A stretch of DNA of 19,965 nt from positions 1 to 19,965 of the forward strand of contig SLSH01000183.1 of NCBI GenBank assembly GCA_007130555.1, given 5' to 3'. Made by a program: the position numbers and the translations under genes. This DNA is from Bacteroidales bacterium. GTDB taxonomy: Bacteria; Bacteroidota; Bacteroidia; Bacteroidales; ML635J-15. Position 1 is the stretch's first letter, and each line of letters opens with the position of its first letter. Positions 1 through 8,353 of the stretch are shown in pieces. The notes beneath the pieces were generated by a model. It made no database searches. It was not told the DNA's origin and saw only the letters and a list, made by a program, of their open reading frames with translations.

Positions 1-5
1 AAGAT

Positions 6-35
6 ATTGGTATTTAAAAAAATATTATATTTTTG
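6..35 (+). promoter_or_regulatory. Candidate promoter of the MFS transporter gene
   Basis: A perfect Bacteroidota -7 box, TATTTTTG (TAnnTTTG consensus), lies at 28-35. A weaker -33 box, ATTG at 6-9, lies 18 bases upstream. This predicts a start of transcription near 42 and an AT-rich leader of about 80 bases before the ATG at 121. The -7 box is seen directly; its use is inferred. Confidence 0.45.
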
Positions 36-120
36 CTTTTTTTTAAAATATAGTCAGAATTTATAAAATATCATAATTAAAAAAATTATTTATAAATCAA
101 TAACTTAAAATTTTAAAACT

Positions 121-1920
121 ATGACACAAAAAAGTATGAGTACGATGAGAGACAGTGCCGCATTACGTTGGCTTGTTTTATTGCTGATTAGTGGGTTAAT
201 GTTTGCGACTTACTATTTTCAGGATTTTTATTCGGGACTACGAGATTTAATGGAAACCGATTATGGTTTTTCCAGTGAGGAATTTGGAAGAATTTTAGGT
301 CTTACAACCATTGCGAATGTGTTTGGGATGATTATCGTTGGTGGTATAATTTTGGACAAGTGGGGTATTAGAATTGCCGGTTACGCTTTTGGTGGTATTG
401 CTGCGTTTGGAGGTCTTGTTTCGGCACTTACAGCATCAGGAATAATTTTTGAGAATAATACATTATTTGGTTTAATACTTGGACGTATATTTTTTGGAAT
501 CGGTCTTGAAGTAGTTTGTGTAATTGTAATGAGAACTATTGTAAAATGGTTTAAAGGCTATGAAGTTGCTCTTGCAATGGGTATAAATATGGGATTTGGA
601 CGACTTGGGTCTGCTCTCGCAATAGCTATTTCATTAGATATTGCCGGAGGTTCTGTTTCTCCTGCTGTTACTTTTGCAGCAGCCCTTATCGGAATAGCTA
701 TGATTATGTTTGTAATATATACATTTATGGATTATAGATTAGATTCTCAAGATAAAAAACTTGCAATGTTAAAAGCTGAACAAGATCCAAGAACGGCTTG
801 TGAAGCTAAAGCTGAAGAATCCGAAGATTTTAAATTCTCTGACTTGGTTAAACTTGTTAAAAACAGCTCATTTGTTTATATAACACTATTATGTGTTGCA
901 TTTTATTCTGCAGTATTTCCGTTTATACAATATGCCCCCGATATTTTGGTAAATAAATTCGGATTTGCTTATGTATTGCCAGATGGAGCTTCAATCGAAA
1001 TGTTTGGAAGTGAAGCTGCCGGAAATGCTTCTGTTTATATAGTGGTGTTTTTATTTGCACTTGGAGTAACACTTATTCCTAATAACATTAAACAAGTATC
1101 ACATAAAAATATAGCAAGAATTATTATTATAGCTGTTTTTGCAACCATTGTATATTTAAATCAAGAATTAATTGGTTTGTGGTTAAAGAATGGTCCTAAA
1201 ACGGCAGCTTTAATTCCTCTTGGTACAATTATATTTACTCCAATATTTGGAAGTATAGTTGATAAAAAAGGGAAAGCAGCTTCTTTAATGATGCTGGGAG
1301 CTTTTTTATTAATTCTTGCACATGTTTGTTTGTCTTTAGGAACACATCCAATGTTTGCTTATGTAGGTCTGCTTAGTCTTGGTATTGCATTTTCATTAGT
1401 ACCCGCAGCAATGTGGCCTTCGGTTGCAAAAATTGTTGCAGAAAACAGACTGGGTACTGCTTATGCTTCAATGTTTACTGTTCAAAATTGGGGATTAGGC
1501 CTGTTTTTCTGGGGAATTGGAGCCTTGCTTATTGCCATTCCTGTAAATTCAGACACTAAAATTGAAATTGATAATGTAAGAGAAAGTATAACTGTTTCAG
1601 AAACTAGAAAAACTCAAGAGGTTGTTGATAATTTAAATAGTATTGTTGCTGAAATAAGAGAAACTAATCCCGATATTTTAGATGAAGCAGAAGAATTTAT
1701 GAATAGTGCTATTAATTATTTAGCAAAAGAAGGGCGCCTAACAGGTGGACAAGTTAGCGAACTTATTAAGTTAAAACAAGCTAATGATTTATTACCATAT
1801 TATGACTATAGAATTCCAATATTTATTCTTGTATTTTGTGGTATAATATCAATATTCCTTGCTTATAAACTTAAAAGAGCAGACAAAAGACAAGGTTTTG
1901 GTCTTGAGTTACCGTCATAA
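121..1920 (+). CDS. MFS transporter with enlarged extracytoplasmic loop
   Basis: Inner-membrane secondary transporter of the major facilitator superfamily; the substrate cannot be told from sequence. The MFS loop motif (G-x3-D-K-x-G) is visible after TM2 (GGIILDKWGIR, residues 74-84) and again in the second half (GSIVDKKGKAA, 377-387), showing the usual duplicated fold. I count about 14 hydrophobic segments: six in the N-terminal half (roughly 15-33, 57-79, 85-106, 115-141, 148-172, 181-203), a charged cytoplasmic linker at 204-248, and eight after it. Two of these eight (about 304-320 and 331-346) are additional to the canonical twelve. Between the last two segments is a hydrophilic stretch at 476-563, helical and coiled-coil-like, that should face the periplasm. 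At 599 residues it is long compared with typical 400-450-residue MFS proteins. The ATG at 121 is taken as the start; ATG at 136 is possible. It has a promoter and a downstream terminator, so it is probably monocistronic. Confidence 0.85.
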   Translation: MTQKSMSTMRDSAALRWLVLLLISGLMFATYYFQDFYSGLRDLMETDYGFSSEEFGRILGLTTIANVFGMIIVGGIILDKWGIRIAGYAFGGIAAFGGLVSALTASGIIFENNTLFGLILGRIFFGIGLEVVCVIVMRTIVKWFKGYEVALAMGINMGFGRLGSALAIAISLDIAGGSVSPAVTFAAALIGIAMIMFVIYTFMDYRLDSQDKKLAMLKAEQDPRTACEAKAEESEDFKFSDLVKLVKNSSFVYITLLCVAFYSAVFPFIQYAPDILVNKFGFAYVLPDGASIEMFGSEAAGNASVYIVVFLFALGVTLIPNNIKQVSHKNIARIIIIAVFATIVYLNQELIGLWLKNGPKTAALIPLGTIIFTPIFGSIVDKKGKAASLMMLGAFLLILAHVCLSLGTHPMFAYVGLLSLGIAFSLVPAAMWPSVAKIVAENRLGTAYASMFTVQNWGLGLFFWGIGALLIAIPVNSDTKIEIDNVRESITVSETRKTQEVVDNLNSIVAEIRETNPDILDEAEEFMNSAINYLAKEGRLTGGQVSELIKLKQANDLLPYYDYRIPIFILVFCGIISIFLAYKLKRADKRQGFGLELPS

Positions 1921-1937
1921 AGGAAACTGATAACAAA

Positions 1938-2094
1938 TTAATTAGTGTCTGTCCATAATGTCCGATTTCTTCGTTATGCTCGTTTTTTATCGCAGTCATT
2001 TACATAAGTAAACTCCTGACGATTAAAAACTTCGCAAGCCTTGAACTCGAACATTATGAACCAGACACTTACTTTATAGACAAACACTAATTAA
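1938..2094. repeat. Palindromic MITE-like intergenic element
   Basis: An imperfect palindrome of about 126 bases (1944-2069). It begins AGTGTCTG..CATAATGT and ends with the complement, ACATTATG..CAGACACT. Inner arms also pair: CGTTTTTTATCG at 1981-1992 with CGATTAAAAAC at 2020-2030, and the apex TTTAC/GTAAA at 1999-2003 and 2008-2012. A second, wider terminal repeat pairs 1938-1953 with 2079-2094 (15 of 16 bases, TTAATTAGTGT end), as if the right end were duplicated. No reading frame fits inside. This is typical of a non-autonomous transposable element or REP-like palindrome. No target duplication could be assigned with confidence. Confidence 0.7.
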
Positions 2095-2102
2095 ATAAAA
2101 TC

Positions 2103-2137
2103 AGCCCTTATTATTTTACAAGTAAGGGCTTTTTTTA
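2103..2137 (+). terminator. Rho-independent terminator
   Basis: The stem AGCCCTTA (2103-2110) pairs with TAAGGGCT (2123-2130), with flanking bases extending it slightly, and is followed by a run of T at 2131-2136. It lies downstream of the transporter gene and the palindromic element, and ends 18 bases before the next start codon. It separates the transporter from the TraB gene, so the latter either has a promoter hidden here or relies on read-through. Confidence 0.85.
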
Positions 2138-2155
2138 ATAAAAAAAATAAATATC

Positions 2156-3019
2156 ATGAGAAACATATTTTTAGTAACAAGTCTGCTTTTTTTAGTTTTA
2201 TTATCAAATGCACAAAGCGTTTTATGGGAAATAACAGGAAAAAGACTAAAAGAACCTTCATATCTTTATGGAACTATACATATTCAGGATAAACGGGTCT
2301 TTGCATTTGGGGATGAAGTTATCGAAGCATTCAACTCTTCTGAAGCTTATGCTATGGAACTATTAATGGACGAATTGGATATGGCAGAAGTCCAAAGCAC
2401 AATGTTTATGGAAGATAAATCACTTAGCGATTTGCTTAGCGAAGAAGATTATAACTTATTAGACAGTATTGTTAAGGAAAAAACAGGACAATCATTATTC
2501 ATATTTAATAAAATGAAACCATTTTTTCTTTTTACACAACTTATGCAAATGGACTTAGCTAAAGATAAAGCAGATGCTTTGGATTTATATTTGCTTAATA
2601 AAGCAAGAGAACAGGGCAAAATTTGTTTGGGAATAGAAGAATTCAGCGACCAGATAAATGCAATTGATGCAATAAGCATAGAAGATCAGGTATCAATGCT
2701 TATAGAAGGATTAACAGATACAATTTCAAGTGTAGAAGATAAATTCGAAGAATTGATTGAAGCATATCTGATAGGAAATCTTGACAAAATGTATGAATTA
2801 ACCAAAGACACAGCTCTTCCTGCTGAATTTAATCAGGCTTTTTTAATTGACAGAAATAAAAAAATGGCTAAAAATATTCATAAATTCATAAGAAAACAAA
2901 GAACTTTTAATGCAATAGGAGCTGCTCATTTGCCCGGCGAAAACGGTGTTATTGAATTGCTCAGAAAAAAAGCTTATACCGTAGAGCCGATTATTTTTGA
3001 GTGGAAAGATGCCGAATGA
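2156..3019 (+). CDS. TraB/GumN family protein, exported
   Basis: A 287-residue protein of the TraB/GumN family (Tiki-like superfamily), proposed on structural grounds to be metal-dependent hydrolases or proteases, though the bacterial members are largely uncharacterised. A signal peptide is clear at the N-terminus (MRNIFLVTSLLFLVLLSNAQ), so the mature protein is periplasmic or outer-membrane associated. The family signatures are both present: YGTIH at 38-42, right after the LWEITG entry strand, and IGAAHLPGENGV at 254-265, with His42 and His258 the expected metal-site residues. Length and the C-terminal strand (PIIFEW) match a complete single-domain member. It follows a terminator by 18 bases and is separated from the downstream rtcB by 187 bases containing a repeat, so there is no operon evidence. 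The family assignment is firm; the biochemical role is not known. Confidence 0.88.
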   Translation: MRNIFLVTSLLFLVLLSNAQSVLWEITGKRLKEPSYLYGTIHIQDKRVFAFGDEVIEAFNSSEAYAMELLMDELDMAEVQSTMFMEDKSLSDLLSEEDYNLLDSIVKEKTGQSLFIFNKMKPFFLFTQLMQMDLAKDKADALDLYLLNKAREQGKICLGIEEFSDQINAIDAISIEDQVSMLIEGLTDTISSVEDKFEELIEAYLIGNLDKMYELTKDTALPAEFNQAFLIDRNKKMAKNIHKFIRKQRTFNAIGAAHLPGENGVIELLRKKAYTVEPIIFEWKDAE

Positions 3020-3036
3020 TTGTTTAAATGTTTTCT

Positions 3037-3115
3037 TGCCACAAAGGCACTAAGGCACAAAGATTCACTAGTTTTTCTTTGTGTTTCTTGATGTCTTTGA
3101 GTCTAGGGGGCATTT
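3037..3115. repeat. Degenerate copy of the CACAAAG/CTTTGTG interspersed repeat
   Basis: A left arm with CCACAAAGGCACTAAGGCAC-type units (3039-3063) faces a right arm starting TCTTTGTGTTTCTTG (3075-3110), forming an imperfect hairpin with a short loop. The units resemble those of the better-preserved copy at 8092-8185. It sits between the TraB gene and rtcB. It might act as a weak structured terminator, but no T run follows directly. Confidence 0.6.
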
Positions 3116-3206
3116 TTATTATTATTCATATTTAATTGTTTAGACGTTTAACTGTCTTGGTTGTTTAAGTATATTTTTTTGACAGTTTGATTTAATAGTT
3201 TTTTTA

Positions 3207-4370
3207 ATGCATAAAGAAATCAATAGCGAAAAACTTCCAGTAAAGATGTGGATTGATTCGATAGAATCGGGAGCAATGGAACAAGTGAAAAATCTTGCAA
3301 ATTATCCTTTCGCTTTCGGTCATATTGTTGTTTTGCCCGATTGTCACGAAGGTTTTGGAATGCCTATCGGTTCGGTTATGGCAACAAAAGATGTAATAAT
3401 TCCTAATGCAGTTGGGGTTGATATCGGTTGTGGTATGAGTGCTCTGAGAACAAATCTGCATGAAATTAGAAAAAATGACCTTAAACACATTATTAATAAT
3501 ATAGGAAATAAAATTCCTGTCGGCAAAAATCATAATAAACAAAAACAGGATGGAAACTTAATGCCTGTTTATGATATTTCGAAAACGAAAATCGTAAAGC
3601 AGGAATATGAATCCGCATTACGTCAATTAGGAACTTTGGGAGGAGGAAATCATTTTATAGAAATTCAGAAAGGTTCCGATGGGTTTATCTGGCTGATGAT
3701 ACATTCGGGGAGCAGAAATGTGGGACATAAGGTTGCAACATATTATAACAGGCTTGCAAATAATATGATGAGTAAATTTGATATACTTATTCCCAAAAGA
3801 GTGCAGTTGGCATATTTACCATTAGATATGCAGGAAGCAACAGATTATTTACGTGAAATGAATTTTTGTGTTGCTTTTGCTTTTGCTAACCGAAAACTTA
3901 TGGCAGATAAAATCAAAAATATTTTTGCAGATACAATTAAAAATGTTCAGTTTTCTGATTTTATAAATATCGCACATAATTATGCAAAGGAAGAAAAACA
4001 TTTTGGTAAAAAAGTAATGGTTCATCGTAAAGGAGCCACATCAGCATTTAAAGGAGAAACAGGAATAATTCCCGGTTCTCAGGGGTCAAAATCATATATA
4101 GTCGAAGGTCTTGGAAATCCCGAAAGTTTTAAGTCATGTTCGCATGGTGCAGGCAGAGTTATGGGAAGAAAAGAGGCAATTAAAAGATTAAATCTTAAAG
4201 AAGAAATTGAAATTATGAACCGGCAGGGAATTATCCACAGCATAAAATCGGCTAAAAATCTTGACGAAGCCGTAAGTGCTTATAAAGATATAAATATGAT
4301 AATGAAAAATCAGGAAGATTTAGTTAAAATATTGGTTGAGCTAAAACCTCTTGCAGTAATTAAAGGATAG
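3207..4370 (+). CDS. rtcB: RNA ligase RtcB (3'-phosphate/5'-hydroxyl)
   Basis: GTP- and Mn-dependent RNA ligase that joins RNA 2',3'-cyclic phosphate or 3'-phosphate ends to 5'-hydroxyl ends through a guanylylated histidine; in bacteria it is linked to RNA repair. Family blocks are all present in order: PDCHEG (44-49), VDIGCGM with the metal-binding Cys75, GGGNHF with His149, HSGSRNVGH starting at His166, VHRKGATSA (272-280), GSQGSKSYIVEG (290-301), and CSHGAGR at 311-317, whose His313 is the expected guanylylation nucleophile. All catalytic residues visible to me are intact, and 387 residues is close to the family size (E. coli RtcB is about 408). No RtcA cyclase, archease or RtcR regulator is nearby, so it stands alone. 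The ATG at 3207 gives a normal family N-terminus. It converges with the peptidase gene, with 9 bases between stop codons. Confidence 0.95.
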   Translation: MHKEINSEKLPVKMWIDSIESGAMEQVKNLANYPFAFGHIVVLPDCHEGFGMPIGSVMATKDVIIPNAVGVDIGCGMSALRTNLHEIRKNDLKHIINNIGNKIPVGKNHNKQKQDGNLMPVYDISKTKIVKQEYESALRQLGTLGGGNHFIEIQKGSDGFIWLMIHSGSRNVGHKVATYYNRLANNMMSKFDILIPKRVQLAYLPLDMQEATDYLREMNFCVAFAFANRKLMADKIKNIFADTIKNVQFSDFINIAHNYAKEEKHFGKKVMVHRKGATSAFKGETGIIPGSQGSKSYIVEGLGNPESFKSCSHGAGRVMGRKEAIKRLNLKEEIEIMNRQGIIHSIKSAKNLDEAVSAYKDINMIMKNQEDLVKILVELKPLAVIKG

Positions 4371-4375
4371 GAAAT

Positions 4376-4392
4376 GATTTTATTGTAAAATC
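4376..4392. terminator. Possible weak bidirectional terminator hairpin
   Basis: GATTTTA (4376-4382) and TAAAATC (4386-4392) form a perfect 7-bp stem with a TTG loop in the junction between the convergent rtcB and peptidase genes, overlapping the peptidase stop codon. The stem is AT-rich and lacks a long T run, so termination is only a suggestion. Confidence 0.25.
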
Positions 4393-7300
4393 AATTTATA
4401 TGTCTGGATAAATTCATCTCCAGAAATACTTACAAAATAAACTCCTTTACTAAATGATGAAAGATTAAGAGTTGTTCTATCGAATAAATTATTCTGCAAT
4501 AATATTTTTCCACTTATGTCTGTAATATTTATCAGATATTCTTTATCAGCCGTAAGTCCTGTTATTTCTATTATACCATTGCTTGGATTAGGATAAATGC
4601 TGATGTTTTGTTTGTTTTTGTTTTTTATAATATTGCTGCATATATTGGATGTAATGGCAATATCTGCCGGAGCACTTATGCAATCAATTGTAGTAATATC
4701 CCAGTCATAAAAATAATAATAATGTCCGGTAGTACCGGTACTTGCACTACTATGCTTAATGCTGACAATATTGTCAATTGTGTATGGATAGTCCAGATAT
4801 GATGCATCATTTGTTCTGAATAAGTTTGGAGCCCCCATGCCTACTAATTGCAAATCCTCTCCTGCAGACACGTCAATATTCAGTTCAATTTCAGATTCAC
4901 CTTCATAAATAAACAGAGTTTTTTGTTGAATAATTTTACTGTTGTTATCTCTTAAAGCAATAGTTCTGACTCCGTTATTCTCTGCATTTACTTTAACCGT
5001 ATTAATCCGGAAATCTTTATAAGCGTCAAAAATGAGGTAATGGACATGATCAACATTTCCGAAAAATCCGCCGCCTTCTGTATTATTTGTTGGACCTACC
5101 ATATAGTTTTCTCCCGGAACTTTTTCTCTGATATAGTATTGTACATCCGTATCTATCGGTTCATGTAACCACGAACTACCTATATGTACAGTTTCAATAT
5201 CATTTATGTTTTCATACCAGTATAGTTCGCCTTCAAAATCTATGTCAATGGTAAAACTTTCATCATTGCATCCGTAAAAATCGTCCTCTGTAATAACAGG
5301 AGTGTTGGGCAGGTCAACAGTGATAATATTGTTTTTTGTTTTCGTATTATTCCCGTTATTATTTGTAACAGTAAGACTTACCGAATATGTACCGTTTTCG
5401 GAATAAATATGTGCAGGATTTTGTTCTTCGCTTATATTGCCATCTCCGAAGTCCCACAACCATTCCATAGGATTATTCAGAGAATTCTCCAAAAAACTTA
5501 TAAGTCCATCACAGGTATAAGATTTTTCATAAGAAAATAAAGCTAATGGCAAATCTTCGACTGTTAAGCAATTATATTCAATTTCAAATCCACTCAGATT
5601 TGTTGCCTGATCTGTAAGAAACTGAATTGTAATTGCATTTCCGCTTGAATAAATTATTTCGGGATTACCGGTAGTATTACAGTATCTGGTGTTATTTATA
5701 AGTTCGTCAGAAGTAGAAGTCCCGTCATAAAATGCAAGATAATCATAATTACATATATGTGCCGAGCCGGGTTCAATATCAAAATGATTAATATATAATA
5801 TGTAATTTTCTGCGTCTTCCGAATGTAATGTAATAGTTGAATTTTTATTATTATGATAATTGTAATCAGGTCCTCCGTGGTCATATATTGTACCCGAACA
5901 AGCATCTATAATGATATTTCCTGATTGAGGCATCAGGTGTACACAAGTTAAATCCGGATTAATTGTAATAAGACTTTCTTTAACAATAGAATTTTCACCG
6001 CAACCTCCTCCATCAATAGTAAGTGTAACATCGAATTCTCCGAAATCATTATAAATATGAACGGGATTTATATCGGTGCTTGTATTACCATCACCGAAGT
6101 CCCAGATAAATTCAAATCCGTTGTAACTATTATTAATAAATCTGATTTCGGAAGGAGGTTGACAATTATTTTCAAGTCCTTCGAATTCTATGTCGAATGC
6201 AGCATGAACTTCATTTATATATGGTTCTGCAACACCGATAGCATAAAAGGCATTTCCAACTTCCTGTACTTCAGGAGAACACGCACCATATAAATCTGCA
6301 GCAGCTTGCATACCATAAAACCATGCATCTTTATAATTTGAGCTTGGCGATAAATATACAGTGAGCATTCTAAAAGCAATTTGCTCGGCTTTTTCGATTC
6401 CTATCGGATTAACCGAGTAACTATCTCCGTTATCGTTGGTTCCGCTACCGCCATCGCTGATAAGATAAAACCAGTAACACAAAGGACCGTTATTTGTATG
6501 CACACCTCCATTGTTTTCTTCTCCAAAATACCAGAATTCTCCTTTATATGTGTCGGGGTTATTCCTTATTTTGGGATTTTCCAGAGATCTCATATAAAAA
6601 CCTATGTCTTCTCCGATAGTCCAGTCTGCAAACTCAGGAACTGCATAAAATTCTACGGCAGTACCGAAAATATCACTAAATGCTTCGTTTAATGCACCGG
6701 ATTCATCTTTGTAAATAAGTTTAGCGGTATGACTTGTTAAACCGTGAGTAATTTCGTGAGCACATATATCAATTGTAGTTAGGGGAGTTATTCCTGAATC
6801 GGGATTTCCGTCTCCATAAGTCATCCATTGACCATTCCAGAACGCATTAATGTTGCTTTGCATTCCGGCTTCCACCAAATTAAAATGTATAAATGAACGT
6901 AATTGATGACCGTCATCATCTATGCTGTTTCTTCCGTGTATTTCTAGAAAATAATCGTAAGTGGATGCCGTGGCAAAATGTGCATCGGTAGCGTATTGGT
7001 TTAGTTGCTCATTAATATTATTCCAGTAAGTATCTTCATTCCAAAAATCTGTTGCAGCACTAAAATCTGCAGTATTATGACAGTTAAAAGTTGCAACACC
7101 GTTTCCGCGTGTAAAATCTCTTAATCTGTACATTTCTTCGTCTTCTAAATAATGTGTCATTATTGTTCTCTCCCCGCTATATACAGTATTTCCGATTGCT
7201 TCTACATTGTTTGACATTAATATTTGCAAATCATATAATACTTCTCCGCTTTGGGCATCAACATATACATATTTTCTGTCGTGAGGAATTTTTGAATAAA

Positions 7301-7913
7301 TATTGAATTTATATGCAGTATGAAGAGTTGATTTTTCAAAAACAATATCAGACGGAGCAATTACTTTTTCTGCAACAGGAAAATAACTTGCTACGGAATT
7401 ATTCAAAAAACTTTTTAATAATCTTTCGCTTTCCTCATTCTCCCACATATAAATATCAGCATCAATATAATTCAATGCAATTTCCAAAGCTTGTTCTTCG
7501 GTAATTGAAAAATCAATATTTACTTCGGGATTACTTAAAATTTCTCCGTTCATGGCATACACTCTGTCGTCTTCTGTTTGTACCGACCATGAACTAAATT
7601 CAATAGGTATATTATTTATTGTTTGCACGTAACGATATGTTTTTTGATTACCTTGATTATTCTGGATATTTTGTAATTTTAAGTCAAAATTTTCATTTTT
7701 TGTTATTTGTTTGGTAAAATTAATGGATTGCTCAACATCCATATTAACAGATTCTCTGAATCTGATAAATACAGGTATTTCGGAGAATTCTTTAAATCTT
7801 ATTAACTCGGAACCTTCAATAATACTTGAGGCTCTTTCGCCTTTATAGATTTGAGAAAATCCATAATTCAATGAAAATAAAAACAAAATTGTAAGGAAAA
7901 GGATTTTTTTCAT
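4380..7913 (-). CDS. Secreted M4 (thermolysin-family) metallopeptidase with PKD, CUB and T9SS sorting domains
   Basis: An extracellular zinc endopeptidase, 1177 residues. In order: signal peptide 1-20 (cleavage near GFSQ); fungalysin/thermolysin-type propeptide about 60-230; M4 catalytic domain about 235-565; PKD domain about 570-652 (WDFGDG at 604-609); CUB-like domain about 657-783, starting and ending with cysteines; second PKD about 790-868 (WDFGDG at 820-825); an Ig-like segment about 870-930; a beta-rich segment about 935-1075 that I do not recognise; and a T9SS type A sorting domain at 1104-1177 (SIYPNPSNG ... GVYFVSISG). The catalytic set is complete: HEITH at 386-390 with two zinc histidines and the general-base glutamate, third zinc ligand Glu410 in GALNEAFSD, and the transition-state histidine His472 in GGVHTNN. 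The propeptide implies secretion as a zymogen; the sorting domain implies export by PorSS machinery and attachment or release at the cell surface. It probably degrades environmental protein. The ATG at 7913 starts directly on the signal peptide. Confidence 0.95.
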   Translation of the reverse strand: MKKILFLTILFLFSLNYGFSQIYKGERASSIIEGSELIRFKEFSEIPVFIRFRESVNMDVEQSINFTKQITKNENFDLKLQNIQNNQGNQKTYRYVQTINNIPIEFSSWSVQTEDDRVYAMNGEILSNPEVNIDFSITEEQALEIALNYIDADIYMWENEESERLLKSFLNNSVASYFPVAEKVIAPSDIVFEKSTLHTAYKFNIYSKIPHDRKYVYVDAQSGEVLYDLQILMSNNVEAIGNTVYSGERTIMTHYLEDEEMYRLRDFTRGNGVATFNCHNTADFSAATDFWNEDTYWNNINEQLNQYATDAHFATASTYDYFLEIHGRNSIDDDGHQLRSFIHFNLVEAGMQSNINAFWNGQWMTYGDGNPDSGITPLTTIDICAHEITHGLTSHTAKLIYKDESGALNEAFSDIFGTAVEFYAVPEFADWTIGEDIGFYMRSLENPKIRNNPDTYKGEFWYFGEENNGGVHTNNGPLCYWFYLISDGGSGTNDNGDSYSVNPIGIEKAEQIAFRMLTVYLSPSSNYKDAWFYGMQAAADLYGACSPEVQEVGNAFYAIGVAEPYINEVHAAFDIEFEGLENNCQPPSEIRFINNSYNGFEFIWDFGDGNTSTDINPVHIYNDFGEFDVTLTIDGGGCGENSIVKESLITINPDLTCVHLMPQSGNIIIDACSGTIYDHGGPDYNYHNNKNSTITLHSEDAENYILYINHFDIEPGSAHICNYDYLAFYDGTSTSDELINNTRYCNTTGNPEIIYSSGNAITIQFLTDQATNLSGFEIEYNCLTVEDLPLALFSYEKSYTCDGLISFLENSLNNPMEWLWDFGDGNISEEQNPAHIYSENGTYSVSLTVTNNNGNNTKTKNNIITVDLPNTPVITEDDFYGCNDESFTIDIDFEGELYWYENINDIETVHIGSSWLHEPIDTDVQYYIREKVPGENYMVGPTNNTEGGGFFGNVDHVHYLIFDAYKDFRINTVKVNAENNGVRTIALRDNNSKIIQQKTLFIYEGESEIELNIDVSAGEDLQLVGMGAPNLFRTNDASYLDYPYTIDNIVSIKHSSASTGTTGHYYYFYDWDITTIDCISAPADIAITSNICSNIIKNKNKQNISIYPNPSNGIIEITGLTADKEYLINITDISGKILLQNNLFDRTTLNLSSFSKGVYFVSISGDEFIQTYKLILQ

Positions 7914-7956
7914 AATGATAAGTTTTATATGTTTTAGTTAAAACATTATTTCTATA

Positions 7957-7964
7957 CAAATATA
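7957..7964 (-). promoter_or_regulatory. Candidate -7 box for the M4 peptidase gene
   Basis: On the - strand this reads TATATTTG, a perfect TAnnTTTG box, 43 bases upstream of the start codon. I could not see a good TTTG -33 element at the expected distance, so the promoter may need an activator or may be misassigned. Confidence 0.35.
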
Positions 7965-8058
7965 ATAATATTTTTTATTTTGCATCCAGCTTATTTAACA
8001 ATATTATATTATGATTGTTTATTTACACAAAAATTAATGTTTTTTAAATAACAAAAAA

Positions 8059-8211
8059 GAGTCCACTATAAAAAGTTTCAAAGCTATATATAGACACGAA
8101 GGCGCAAAGACACCAAGACACACAAAGTATTTATTTTCAGTAGTTTATTTCTTTGTGATTTCTTTGTGTCTTAGTGTCTTAGTGGGAAAAAAGACTTTTT
8201 ATAGTAGGCTC
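8059..8211. repeat. Interspersed repeat with terminal inverted repeats (MITE-like)
   Basis: This occupies the middle of the 440-base gap between the peptidase and the next gene. The outer ends are inverted repeats: GAGTCCACTATAAAAAGTTT at 8059-8078 against the complement of 8191-8211 (GAGCCTACTATAAAAAGTC). Inside, a left arm of repeated ACAC/AAG units (CACGAAGGCGCAAAGACACC, 8095-8114) faces a right arm of CTTTGTG and TCTTAGTG units (8151-8185). The rest of the gap (7965-8058 and 8212-8353) is AT-rich, and I see no gene or RNA in it. A degenerate relative of the inner part lies at 3037-3115. No transposase is present. Confidence 0.7.
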
Positions 8212-8353
8212 AAAAAATTAACACACAAAAAATATTTATGTTGATATTTATATGCAAATGCGGGCAAAAAATATGTTATAATGGTTGATATGTTCGAATT
8301 ATATTGCATTCAGAGGAAAAAAGCATTCTCCATTTTTTTTTTATTTTGACACT

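Noticed and set aside
1..120. Search for a tRNA, small RNA or riboswitch in the AT-rich leader of the transporter gene
   Set aside because: No cloverleaf, stable stem or conserved riboswitch core is visible; only a promoter candidate is supported.
3204..3542. Open frame of 112 codons on the - strand opposite the start of rtcB
   Set aside because: It lies entirely opposite a strongly conserved gene, has no signal or domain features and is Cys/His-rich in the way of antisense frames.
6381..6692. Open frame of 103 codons on the + strand inside the M4 peptidase gene
   Set aside because: It overlaps the catalytic domain coding region on the other strand and looks like a shadow frame.
8092..8185. 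Short near-tandem ACAC/AAG units considered as a CRISPR array
   Set aside because: Units are about 9-12 bases with no unique spacers and are arranged as opposed arms of a palindrome; no cas genes are present.
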